From: Nonomuraea montanisoli
GTDB taxonomy: Bacteria > Actinomycetota > Actinomycetes > Streptosporangiales > Streptosporangiaceae
Reading direction: 5' to 3'
Length of the DNA: 64,000 nt
NCBI RefSeq assembly: GCF_013363975.1
Contig: NZ_JABWGN010000011.1
Coordinates: 123,588-187,587, forward strand
In this document: positions 18,625 through 26,368 of the stretch, piece by piece
Layout: the number at the start of each line of letters is the position of its first letter
Numbering within the stretch: position 1 is the first letter of the stretch
Notes under the pieces: generated by a model
Database searches by the model: none
Told to the model about the DNA's origin: nothing
Seen by the model: only the letters and a program-made list of their open reading frames with translations
Program-made: the position numbers and the translations under genes

Positions 18625-19070
18625 TGGAGGGCCGTCCCATCGAGGTGCTGCTGGTGGAGGACGACCAGGGCGACATCCTGCTGACGCGGGAGGCGTTCGA
18701 GTTCAACAAGCTGCGCAACCGCCTGCACGTGGTCAACGACGGCGAGCAGGCGATGGCCTTCCTGCGCCGGGAGGAGAGCTACGGCGACGCGCCGCGGCCC
18801 GACCTCGTGCTGCTCGACCTCAACCTGCCGCGGATGGACGGCATGGAGGTGCTGCGCGAGGTCAAGGACGACCCGGACCTGCGGACCATCCCGGTCGTCA
18901 TCCTGACCACCTCCGAGGCGGAGGAGGACATCCTCCAGGGCTACCGGCTGCACGCCAACGCGTACGTCGCCAAGCCGGTGGATTTCGAGCAATTTATCCG
19001 AGTTGTCCGGCAAATAGATGATTTTTTCGTCACGGTGGTTAAGTTGCCGCACCAGGGGAACCGCCTCTGA
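18621..19070 (+). CDS. Single-domain response regulator (Rcp1-like)
   Basis: The 149-residue protein is a receiver domain only. LLVEDDQGDILL gives the acidic pocket, LVLLDLNLPRMDG the phospho-acceptor Asp (about 65), ILTTS the Thr/Ser, and YVAKPVD the Lys. The extended RRxE...APRPDLVLLDLNLPR segment is typical of Rcp1 partners of Cph1-type kinases. It could shuttle phosphate between the kinase and the REC-PP2C protein or bind another protein. GTG at 18621 and ATG at 18624 both overlap the kinase stop. Confidence 0.9.
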   Translation: MMEGRPIEVLLVEDDQGDILLTREAFEFNKLRNRLHVVNDGEQAMAFLRREESYGDAPRPDLVLLDLNLPRMDGMEVLREVKDDPDLRTIPVVILTTSEAEEDILQGYRLHANAYVAKPVDFEQFIRVVRQIDDFFVTVVKLPHQGNRL

Positions 19071-19078
19071 CGCGTGGA

Positions 19079-19094
19079 CGTGACAGGAATCACA
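19079..19094. promoter_or_regulatory. Crp-like box 1 (CGTGA-N6-TCACA)
   Basis: This box differs at one base from the Crp/GlxR consensus TGTGA-N6-TCACA. Its centre is 35 bp upstream of box 2. Confidence 0.5.
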
Positions 19095-19113
19095 GCGGGT
19101 CATCGAAAAAGTG

Positions 19114-19129
19114 AGTGACCCTTGTCACA
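19114..19129. promoter_or_regulatory. Crp-like box 2 (AGTGA-N6-TCACA)
   Basis: This box has one mismatch to TGTGA-N6-TCACA. If TAACGT at 19149-19154 is the -10, the box centre falls near -40, the class II activator position. Confidence 0.55.
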
Positions 19130-19148
19130 AATGCTCACGCGGGCGTCG

Positions 19149-19154
19149 TAACGT
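19149..19154 (+). promoter_or_regulatory. Candidate -10 of Sdh1-type operon (TAACGT)
   Basis: TAACGT lies 113 bp before the anchor gene. No good -35 is seen, consistent with an activator-dependent promoter. Confidence 0.4.
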
Positions 19155-19266
19155 ATCCCCCACCAATGCGCGCCCGAGCGGAGACGACGCCCCGCGCCAC
19201 GCGCAACCAGCGAGCAACCCGGACCCCAGGCGAGCGAAGGGTCCGCGGGAGGTGGAGAGGTCCCCG

Positions 19267-20058
19267 ATGAGCCAGACGACGTCCGACGCGCCCGTCAGAA
19301 GGCAGCGCGCGCAGATCAAGGTGCGCACCCTGCGCACAGACCGATGGTGGCTGGCCCCGCTGCTGACCTTCCTCGGACTCAGCGCCTTCCTCGTCTACGG
19401 CGTGTGGGCCATCTTCGACACCCCGTACTACGTGCCCGGCGCCGAGTACATCGCGCCGTTCTCCTCCCCCTGCCTGGCGACCTCGTGTCCCGAGGGGGCG
19501 CGGCTGTTCGGCCTGGCGCCGTTCGGCGACTGGTACACCCTGCCGCCCGGCCTGCTGATCCTCGGCCTGCCCGGCGGGTTCCGGCTGACGTGCTACTACT
19601 ACCGCAAGTCCTACTACCGGTCGTTCTGGCTGTCGCCGCCCGCCTGCGCCGTGCAGGAGCCCCACGGCAAGTACACCGGCGAGACCCGCCTCCCGCTGAT
19701 CATGCAGAACATCCACCGCTACTTCTTCTACGCGGCCATCGTCATCGGCGCCATCCTCTCCTACGACGCGATCCTCGCGCTCGTCCACAAGCCGCTCGGC
19801 CTCGGCTCCTGGATCCTGCTGCTCAACGCCGTCCTCATCGTCGCCTACACGCTGTCGTGCCACTCGTGCCGGCACATCACCGCGGGCAGGCTGAACCACT
19901 TCTCGCGCCACCCGGTCCGCTACCGCGCCTGGACCTTCGTCTCCAAGCTCAACGCCAAGCACCAGCCCCTCGCGTGGGCCTCGATGTTCTCCGTCATGGG
20001 CGCCGACTTCTACGTCCGCCTGGTCGCCAAGGGCATCATCGCCTTCCCGTACGCGTAA
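19267..20058 (+). CDS. Sdh1-type succinate dehydrogenase membrane anchor
   Basis: The 263-residue membrane protein resembles the anchor of mycobacterial Sdh1 (Rv0249c class), not the b558 anchor at 14447. Predicted helices lie near 35-55, 92-112, 150-172, 178-200 and 235-255. It carries Cys/His groups: two Cys in PCLATSCPEG, CYYYRKSYYR, PACAV and SCHSCRHITAG. The M. smegmatis Sdh1 structure has a membrane-embedded Rieske-type [2Fe-2S] cluster in this subunit; these residues are candidate ligands here (inference). The ATG at 19267 follows GGAGAGG; the longer reading from 19111 has no good site. Confidence 0.82.
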   Translation: MSQTTSDAPVRRQRAQIKVRTLRTDRWWLAPLLTFLGLSAFLVYGVWAIFDTPYYVPGAEYIAPFSSPCLATSCPEGARLFGLAPFGDWYTLPPGLLILGLPGGFRLTCYYYRKSYYRSFWLSPPACAVQEPHGKYTGETRLPLIMQNIHRYFFYAAIVIGAILSYDAILALVHKPLGLGSWILLLNAVLIVAYTLSCHSCRHITAGRLNHFSRHPVRYRAWTFVSKLNAKHQPLAWASMFSVMGADFYVRLVAKGIIAFPYA

Positions 20059-20067
20059 GGAATCTCA

Positions 20068-21954
20068 GTGGAAATCGAGCGTCACGAATACGACGTCGTC
20101 GTCATCGGCGCGGGAGGCGCCGGGCTGCGGGCCGCCATCGAGGCCCGTCAGCAGGGCAAGCGCACCGCCATCGTGTGCAAGTCGCTGTTCGGCAAGGCCC
20201 ACACGGTCATGGCCGAGGGCGGGGCCGCCGCCGCGATGGGCAACGTCAACCCCGACGACAACTGGATGGTGCACTTCCGTGACACCATGCGGGGCGGCAA
20301 GTTCCTCAACAACTGGCGCATGGCCGAGCTGCACGCCAAGGAGGCTCCCGACCGCGTGTGGGAGCTGGAGGCGTGGGGCGCGCTGTTCGACCGCACCAAG
20401 GACGGCAAGATCAGCCAGCGCAACTTCGGCGGCCACGAGTACCCGCGCCTGGCCCACGTCGGCGACCGCACCGGCCTGGAGCTGATCCGCACCCTCCAGC
20501 AGCGCGTCGTCGCCCTCCAGCAGGAGGACTACGAGCAGCACGGCGACTACGAGGCCTACATCAAGGTCTTCGCCGAGTGCACGATCACCCGCCTGCTCAA
20601 GGACGGCGACCGCATCTCCGGCGCGTTCGGCTACTGGCGCGAGAGCGGCAGCTTCGTCGTCCTCGACGCCCCGGCCGTGGTGCTGGCCACCGGCGGCATC
20701 GGCAAGTCGTACGTGGTGACCTCCAACTCGTGGGAGTACACCGGCGACGGCCACGCCCTGGCGCTGCTCGCGGGCGCCAACCTGATCAACATGGAGTTCA
20801 TCCAGTTCCACCCGACCGGCATGGTCTGGCCGCCGTCCGTGCGCGGCATCCTGGTCACCGAGTCGGTCCGCGGCGACGGCGGCGTGCTGCGCAACTCCGC
20901 CGGTGAGCGCTTCATGTTCAACTACATCCCCGAGGTGTTCAAGGACAAGTACGCCACCACCGAGGAGGAGGGCGACCGCTGGTACACCGACCAGGCCAAC
21001 AACCGGCGGCCCCCGGAGCTGCTGCCCCGTGACGAGGTGGCCCGCGCCATCAACGCCGAGGTGAAGGCCGGGCGCGGCTCACCCCAGGGCGGCGTCTTCC
21101 TCGACGTCTCCAGCCGCCTGCCCGCCGAGGAGATCAAGAGGCGGCTGCCGTCGATGCACCACCAGTTCAAGGAGCTGGCCGACGTCGACATCACCGCCGA
21201 GCCCATGCAGGTGGGCCCGACCTGCCACTACATCATGGGCGGCGTCGAGGTCGACGCCGACACGGGCGCCGCCGCGGTGCCCGGCCTGTTCGCCGCGGGC
21301 GAGGTGTCCGGCGGCATGCACGGCTCCAACCGGCTCGGCGGCAACTCGCTGTCCGACCTGCTGGTCTTCGGCCGCCGCGCCGGCGCGGGCGCCGCCGCGT
21401 ACGTGGACGCGCTGCCCGCCCGGCCCAGGATCGGCCAGGAGGAGCTGGACGAGGCCCGCGAGGAGGCACTGGCCCCGCTCCAGCGCACCGGCGAGAACCC
21501 GTACGAGGTCCACCACGAGCTCCAGCGCACCATGAACGAGCTCGTCGGCATCATCCGCAAGGCCGAGGAGGTCTCCGAGGCCCTGGAGGTCGTCGAGAAG
21601 CTCAAGGAGCGGGTGCGCCTCGTCGGCGCCGCCGGGACGCGCATCTACAACCCGGGCTGGCACCTGGCGCTCGACCTGCGCAACATGATCCTGGTCTCGG
21701 AGTGCGTGGCCCGCGCCGCGCTGCTGCGCCAGGAGAGCCGCGGCGGCCACACCCGCGACGACTTCCCCGGCATGAACCCCGAGTGGCGGCGCAAGCTGCT
21801 CGTCTGCTCCACGGCCGACGGCTCCTCGATCACCGTCGAGGAGCAGCTCCAGCCGGCGATGCGCGACGACCTGATCACCCTGTTCGACCGCGACGAGCTG
21901 AAGAAGTACCTCACCGACGAAGAGATGTCCGAGTTCGACGGGATTTCGAAATGA
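20068..21954 (+). CDS. sdhA: Succinate dehydrogenase/fumarate reductase flavoprotein (Sdh1 type)
   Basis: The 628-residue catalytic flavoprotein of the mycobacterial Sdh1 class. VVVIGAGGAGLRAAIEA binds FAD near the N-terminus. GKAHTVMAEGGAAAAMGN holds the His expected to carry covalent FAD. FIQFHPTGM and CHYIMGGVEVD are active-site and capping motifs, and HGSNRLGGNSLSDLLVFGRRAG is diagnostic. The GTG start follows AAGGAA, 9 bp after the anchor stop. It overlaps sdhB by ATGA. It is clearly a different branch from the SdhA at 12525. Confidence 0.94.
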   Translation: MEIERHEYDVVVIGAGGAGLRAAIEARQQGKRTAIVCKSLFGKAHTVMAEGGAAAAMGNVNPDDNWMVHFRDTMRGGKFLNNWRMAELHAKEAPDRVWELEAWGALFDRTKDGKISQRNFGGHEYPRLAHVGDRTGLELIRTLQQRVVALQQEDYEQHGDYEAYIKVFAECTITRLLKDGDRISGAFGYWRESGSFVVLDAPAVVLATGGIGKSYVVTSNSWEYTGDGHALALLAGANLINMEFIQFHPTGMVWPPSVRGILVTESVRGDGGVLRNSAGERFMFNYIPEVFKDKYATTEEEGDRWYTDQANNRRPPELLPRDEVARAINAEVKAGRGSPQGGVFLDVSSRLPAEEIKRRLPSMHHQFKELADVDITAEPMQVGPTCHYIMGGVEVDADTGAAAVPGLFAAGEVSGGMHGSNRLGGNSLSDLLVFGRRAGAGAAAYVDALPARPRIGQEELDEAREEALAPLQRTGENPYEVHHELQRTMNELVGIIRKAEEVSEALEVVEKLKERVRLVGAAGTRIYNPGWHLALDLRNMILVSECVARAALLRQESRGGHTRDDFPGMNPEWRRKLLVCSTADGSSITVEEQLQPAMRDDLITLFDRDELKKYLTDEEMSEFDGISK

Positions 21955-22703
21955 GCTACAAGGCGAAGTTCAAGGTCTGGCGCGGTGAGGGCGGCGAAGG
22001 CAAGCTCGAGGACTTCACCGTCGAGGTCAACGAGGGCGAGGTCGTCCTCGACATCATCCACCGGCTCCAGGCCACCCAGGCGCCCGACCTGGCGGTCCGC
22101 TGGAACTGCAAGGCCGGCAAGTGCGGCTCCTGCTCCATGGAGATCAACGGCAAGCCGCGGCTGGGCTGCATGACCCGCATGTCCACCTTCGCGGAGGACG
22201 AGACGATCACGGTCACGCCGATGCGGACCTTCCCCGTCATCAAGGACCTGGTCACCGACGTCTCGTTCAACTACCAGAAGGCGCGCGAGATCCCCTCGTT
22301 CACGCCCCCGCAGGGGGTGCGGCCGGGCGAGTACCGCATGCAGCAGGTCGACGTCGAGCGGTCCCAGGAGTTCCGCAAGTGCATCGAGTGCTTCATGTGC
22401 AACAACATCTGTCACGTCATCCGTGACCACGAGGAGAACAAGCCGGCCTTCGCCGGGCCGCGCTTCCTCATGCGGATCGCCGAGCTGGACATGCACCCGT
22501 ACGACGTGGCCGACCGTCAGGAGTCGGCGCAGGAGGAGCACGGGCTCGGCTACTGCAACATCACCAAGTGCTGCACCGAGGTCTGCCCCGAGCACATCAA
22601 GATCACCGACAACGCGCTGATCCCGATGAAGGAGCGCGTGGTGGACCGCAAGTACGACCCGCTGGTGTGGCTGGGCAACAAGATCTTCCGTCGTCCCAAG
22701 TGA
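21951..22703 (+). CDS. sdhB: Succinate dehydrogenase Fe-S subunit (Sdh1 type)
   Basis: The 250-residue iron-sulfur subunit of the Sdh1-type complex. Cluster ligands: CKAGKCGSCSME with GC downstream for [2Fe-2S], CIECFMCNNICH for [4Fe-4S], and CNITKCCTEVCPEH for [3Fe-4S]. The start ATG overlaps the sdhA stop. It is last gene of the three-gene operon, followed after 11 bp by a strong hairpin terminator. Confidence 0.94.
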   Translation: MSYKAKFKVWRGEGGEGKLEDFTVEVNEGEVVLDIIHRLQATQAPDLAVRWNCKAGKCGSCSMEINGKPRLGCMTRMSTFAEDETITVTPMRTFPVIKDLVTDVSFNYQKAREIPSFTPPQGVRPGEYRMQQVDVERSQEFRKCIECFMCNNICHVIRDHEENKPAFAGPRFLMRIAELDMHPYDVADRQESAQEEHGLGYCNITKCCTEVCPEHIKITDNALIPMKERVVDRKYDPLVWLGNKIFRRPK

Positions 22704-22714
22704 CCTGACGCGAC

Positions 22715-22747
22715 GAGGCGGCCGATGGAGTTTCCACCGGCCGCCTC
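22715..22747 (+). terminator. Terminator of the Sdh1-type operon
   Basis: A perfect 10-bp stem (22715-22724 with 22738-22747) has a 13-nt loop, just downstream of sdhB and before the convergent gene at 22792. Confidence 0.8.
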
Positions 22748-22791
22748 TGTTCGTGCGTGGGGTTCTAGCGGGAGCGTCTTCGTGCGTGGAT

Positions 22792-24126
22792 CTAGCGGGT
22801 GCGGCGGTGCCTGCCGCCGCCGTCCGGGTCCTGGCCCGGCAGGTGGTCGATCAGCGTCGCGTCGCCCGTCTCGGCGCCCGTGGCCGGGCTCGCCGGGTGT
22901 TCCGGCGGCCCCGCGTACGGGGCGGCGCCGCCCGCCGGGATGTCGGCCGGGGGCTGCTCCGGCGGGACCGCCGGCTCGAAGGGCGCCCGGTACGTCCCCT
23001 GGGGCTCCTCGTGCACCGGCTCGTTGCTGTAGTCGTCCGGGTGCAGCACCACGGGCTCGGGGGCCGGGTCCGGGCCGGTCTGGCCGGGCGGCGGGAGCAC
23101 CGGCAGGCCGGACTCGTCGTACGTGGCCGGGTCCGGGTAGACGGCCCCGTACTGGACCGGGCCGCCGGGGTACGCCTGGACCGGCACGAAGCTGAGGATC
23201 GGCGCGTACGCGGTGGTCGCCGGGTAGCCGGGGGGCATGCCGGTGGAGGCGTAACCGGGGCCCGCGGGGTATCCGGCGGTCGGGTAGCCGGGAGCACCCG
23301 GGCCGGGCGGATAGCCCGGGCCGGCCGCGTGGGCGCCGGGGCCGGTCGGGTACCCCGCACCGGCCGGATAGCCGCCGGGCGGGAAACCGTGGCCGGCGGG
23401 ATAGCCGGGAGCCGTGGGATAGCCGGGGCCGGCCGGGTCGGGCCGGGGCGGCCCGGCCCGGCGGACTGCCGCCGCGTGCGCCATGCGGCGCAGCCGGCCC
23501 TCGAAGATCAACACGGCGAACAGCACCAGCAGCACCATGACCAGCGCCGGGATGCTCAGCTTCTGCGCCATCTCGGCCTGGTCGAACTCCGGCGTGGCCG
23601 CGCGCACCTCGAGCTGGACCGACTCGCTGGTCGTGGTGTCCTGCGGCGTGGGGGGCGTGGTCGGCGTCTGCGAGGGCGTGTCCGTGCCCGCGACGCTCGG
23701 GAGCTGCACGCTCTGCTCTTCCGTGGGCTCCGTGGCCGGGACGCTCGGCGGCTCCGCCGACGTCTCCGGCGGCTGCACGGGCGGCAGGTTCTGCGTCGGG
23801 CTGCTGGGCGGAGGGGTCGGCGCCGCGCTGGTCGCGGACTTCTTCGGCGTCGGCTTGGGCGACTTGGTGGCGGTCGGCGACTTGGTGACGGTGCGGGTGA
23901 TCGTGGTCTCCGGGTCCTCCTCAGGCGTGGGGAGGGTGGTGGTGACCGTGACCGTGACCTCGGGCGTGCTCTCGCAGGCCTGGTCGTTGTCGCACGGGTC
24001 GACGTTCGGGTCGTAGGCGACCACCGACGCGCTGGCGCTCTGGATGACGAACGGCGCGGCGCCGATGCCGGTCAGGCCCAGGGACAGGACCATCGCGGAA
24101 ACGGCCGTCGCTCGCGTGCGTGCCAC
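22792..24126 (-). CDS. Membrane protein with Thr/Pro ectodomain and GYP-repeat tail
   Basis: No family recognised. The 444-residue protein has an N-terminal signal sequence (about 1-34), then a disordered Thr/Pro/Ser ectodomain (about 55-165) with two Cys at 45-51. A TM helix lies at about 192-212 (IPALVMVLLVLFAVLIF). The basic stop-transfer RLRR predicts a cytoplasmic C-terminus. That tail is rich in Gly-Tyr-Pro units (PGYPTAPGYPAG type, more than ten), then an acidic Pro-rich end. GYP-type tails can self-associate. The GTG start has GGAGGG five bases upstream. It follows the tcp-like operon on the same strand but has its own promoter, so a functional link is only suggested. Confidence 0.75.
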   Translation of the reverse strand: MARTRATAVSAMVLSLGLTGIGAAPFVIQSASASVVAYDPNVDPCDNDQACESTPEVTVTVTTTLPTPEEDPETTITRTVTKSPTATKSPKPTPKKSATSAAPTPPPSSPTQNLPPVQPPETSAEPPSVPATEPTEEQSVQLPSVAGTDTPSQTPTTPPTPQDTTTSESVQLEVRAATPEFDQAEMAQKLSIPALVMVLLVLFAVLIFEGRLRRMAHAAAVRRAGPPRPDPAGPGYPTAPGYPAGHGFPPGGYPAGAGYPTGPGAHAAGPGYPPGPGAPGYPTAGYPAGPGYASTGMPPGYPATTAYAPILSFVPVQAYPGGPVQYGAVYPDPATYDESGLPVLPPPGQTGPDPAPEPVVLHPDDYSNEPVHEEPQGTYRAPFEPAVPPEQPPADIPAGGAAPYAGPPEHPASPATGAETGDATLIDHLPGQDPDGGGRHRRTR

Positions 24127-24162
24127 CTGTGCCCTCCGCGATCCGGAACCATGGTCAAAGGA

Positions 24163-24190
24163 ATCTTAGTCCGGTAAAAGACACAGTAAA
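24163..24190 (-). promoter_or_regulatory. Promoter TTTACT-16-TAAGAT
   Basis: The minus strand reads TTTACT (24190-24185), a 16-bp spacer, then TAAGAT (24168-24163), upstream of the GTG at 24126, in a locally AT-richer stretch. Confidence 0.45.
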
Positions 24191-24259
24191 GACGGAATTA
24201 CCCCATGTTTTCCTGACAAATGCGTGTACTGCCGAGACTGCGCGAACCAGCATGCGAGG

Positions 24260-24652
24260 TCACCGGGTGCGCAGCACGTCCTCGACCGCCCGCATGACCG
24301 GCAGGTCCGCGCCCAGCCACGCCACGTCGTAGTACTCGCCGGGCGCCAGCCACCGCAGCGCCAGATGCTCCTTGGCCACCGGCGTGCCGTCGGCGAGCGA
24401 GCACAGCCACACCCGCATGACGTACCCCTCGGCCAGCGCCCAGTCGCCGCCGACCCGCTCGCCCACGGCGACCTCCACGCCGAGCTCCTCGCGGCACTCG
24501 CGCACCAGCGCCTCGGCCTCGCTCTCCCCCGGATCCACCTTGCCGCCCGGGAACTCCCACCCGCCGGCCAGCGCGGGCGGCTCCGCGCGCTGCGCGGCCA
24601 GCACCCGGCCCCGCGGATCCACGATCACCGCCGCCACCACGACCACCGTCAT
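24260..24652 (-). CDS. NUDIX hydrolase (MutT-like)
   Basis: The 130-residue protein has one complete NUDIX box, GKVDPGESEAEALVRECREELGV (G-x5-E-x7-REUxEExGU), preceded by LAGGWEFPGG as in MutT/8-oxo-dGTPases. It probably hydrolyses a nucleoside diphosphate derivative. Its ATG overlaps the stop of the TcpG-like hydrolase (ATGA), so it is the terminal cistron of the secretion operon and translationally coupled to it. That is an unusual companion for a secretion apparatus. A longer in-frame start at 24772 lies inside the upstream gene and was not used. Confidence 0.9.
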   Translation of the reverse strand: MTVVVVAAVIVDPRGRVLAAQRAEPPALAGGWEFPGGKVDPGESEAEALVRECREELGVEVAVGERVGGDWALAEGYVMRVWLCSLADGTPVAKEHLALRWLAPGEYYDVAWLGADLPVMRAVEDVLRTR

Positions 24653-25737
24653 AGCGACCGCAGTTTCTTGAGCTGGTCGACGACGTCCGGGTTCTGCAAC
24701 GGCCGGGTGAAGCCCACGATGTTCCCGCGGCCCTCGTACCCCGTCACCTTGATCGGCCCGCACAGCCGGCACCGCGCCTCGATCATCTTTCCCTTCGACA
24801 CGACCATCCCCACATGACCGGGGTTGTCGGGCGACGTGCCCGGCCCCGCGTTGAAGAACACCAGATCGCCCGGCTGTTCATCCCCCTGCGCCACCTTCAC
24901 GCCGAACGGCCACTGCTGGAAGGTGGTGCGCGGGATCCTCAGGCCCGCGGCCTGGTAGGCCGCGTAGATGATGCCCGAGCAGTCGAACGCGTCAGGACCC
25001 GTGCCGCCCCACAGGTACGGCTTGCCGCGCTGCGCCAGCGCGAACGCGAGGATCTCGCCGACCACCTCGCTCGGCGCGGCCTCCACCAGCGGGTCGTCGC
25101 AGGAGTCGTCGGCCTCCGGAGGCGTCTCGACGTCGCCGCTCTTGGCGTAGCGGCGGGCGATCTCCTCCACCTGGTCGACGTACCACCAGGCGCGGTTGTA
25201 GACGAACAGCGCCCGCCGCACGTTCTCCGGGGCGCCGTTGCGCTTGAGCATCTTGGCGGCGCCCAGGATCGCGTCGGCCGGGTTGTAGACGTCGGCGATC
25301 CCGTCGCCGTCGCCGTCGGAGGCATAGCCGCTGACCGACGACGACATCGGGATCCTCGCCTTGCCGCCCCACGTGCTGATGAGGAACTGCATGGGGCCGG
25401 CCGCGCCCGCGTAGTTCGTGCCGCTCTTGACGCCCGGCAGGTCGGACCGGCCGTGGTCGGTCTCGCGCTTGCCGACGGCGGCGAGGATCGTCCACTGCAC
25501 GCCGATCTTCTCGCCGTTCTTCTTGTACAGCTCCAGGTACTCGGACGGGATGTCGGAGGCGGCCGAGTCGGACGCCTCCTGCGCCTTCCTGCCACCGGCG
25601 CAGTCGGGCTGCTCGCCGCCGTTGCCGATGAACGACGGGATCGAGGTGAGGAGCATCGGCGAGACGATGACGAGCGCGAGCAGGACCGCCCCGGCCGCGC
25701 CGAGTGCCAGGGCGACGCGCGTACGGGAGAGGTTCAC
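24649..25737 (-). CDS. Lytic transglycosylase-NlpC/P60 cell-wall hydrolase (TcpG-like)
   Basis: The 362-residue two-enzyme peptidoglycan hydrolase has an N-terminal anchor helix (about 7-30). A lytic transglycosylase (SLT-like) domain covers about 65-215: catalytic Glu in GKRETDHG, then AGAAGPMQFL and ADAILGAAKML. An NlpC/P60 domain covers about 240-345: catalytic Cys in DAFDCSGIIY, His in GHVGMVVSKG. This is the architecture of the wall-opening enzymes of Tn916/ICEBs1/pCW3-type transfer systems. The GTG start overlaps the VirB8-like stop by 4 bp; the stop overlaps the NUDIX start. Confidence 0.9.
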   Translation of the reverse strand: MNLSRTRVALALGAAGAVLLALVIVSPMLLTSIPSFIGNGGEQPDCAGGRKAQEASDSAASDIPSEYLELYKKNGEKIGVQWTILAAVGKRETDHGRSDLPGVKSGTNYAGAAGPMQFLISTWGGKARIPMSSSVSGYASDGDGDGIADVYNPADAILGAAKMLKRNGAPENVRRALFVYNRAWWYVDQVEEIARRYAKSGDVETPPEADDSCDDPLVEAAPSEVVGEILAFALAQRGKPYLWGGTGPDAFDCSGIIYAAYQAAGLRIPRTTFQQWPFGVKVAQGDEQPGDLVFFNAGPGTSPDNPGHVGMVVSKGKMIEARCRLCGPIKVTGYEGRGNIVGFTRPLQNPDVVDQLKKLRSL

Positions 25738-26366
25738 CCCGACTCGTCCCCCTTCTGGCCGTCCCCGGCGGGCTGGATGTCGAAGACCCTCCAGTCGGTG
25801 CCCATCTCGCTCACCGTGACCGCGTAGTCGTCGGTGAGCTGCTTCGCGCCGCTCTTGGCGGTGATCTGCTGGGTGCCGGTGACGACCAGGACCACGGACG
25901 TCTTCTCGACCGACCTGATCTCCTTGACCTTGGCCGTGCCCGTGGACACCACCTCGTCGGCCTGGTTGCGCTCGACCGTGCCGGGCGAGGTCAGCGTGCG
26001 CGCCAGCACGCTGCCGAGGTCGGCCGTGGTGAACGCCTTGACCCGGTCGGCGTACGCGGCCGGCTCCTCGTCGTAGCGGAACGTGCCGTACGCGGCGGTG
26101 AACCGCTCGGCCAGGTCGGCCGCCGCCGCGAGCTGCTCCTTCGTCAGCGGAAGGTACGCGTAGATGTCGAACGGGGCGTTGCTCGCCGTGGCCAGCGGCG
26201 TGCTGCGCGGCACGGTCACCACGCTGCGCGGCGTGCGCCCGGCGGCCGGCTTCTCCTCCGGGGAGTCGCCGGAGCCGGGCCACATGGTGAGGTAGAGGCC
26301 GACGGCGGCGATCACCACCACGATGGCGGCGAACGCCAGCCCCCGCTTGTCACCGGGCTGGGCCAT
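25734..26366 (-). CDS. VirB8/TcpC-like single-pass membrane protein
   Basis: The 210-residue protein has one N-terminal helix (about 10-29) and an extracytoplasmic domain. The latter looks like an NTF2-fold VirB8/TcpC unit: an Ala-rich helix FDIYAYLPLTKEQLAAAADLAERF, then alternating beta strands such as TSVVLVVTGTQQI, ending in a GTDWRVFDIQPA strand. Identity is by context and secondary-structure pattern, not a clear motif. It is 2 bp after the VirB6-like gene and overlaps the hydrolase gene. The operon therefore has two VirB8-like proteins, the other at 35686. Confidence 0.65.
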   Translation of the reverse strand: MAQPGDKRGLAFAAIVVVIAAVGLYLTMWPGSGDSPEEKPAAGRTPRSVVTVPRSTPLATASNAPFDIYAYLPLTKEQLAAAADLAERFTAAYGTFRYDEEPAAYADRVKAFTTADLGSVLARTLTSPGTVERNQADEVVSTGTAKVKEIRSVEKTSVVLVVTGTQQITAKSGAKQLTDDYAVTVSEMGTDWRVFDIQPAGDGQKGDESG

Positions 26367-26368
26367 CG

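Noticed and set aside
19111..19266. N-terminal extension of the Sdh1-type anchor
   Set aside because: It would start within a Crp-like box and run through the -10. ATG 19267 has a good ribosome-binding site and begins the conserved protein.
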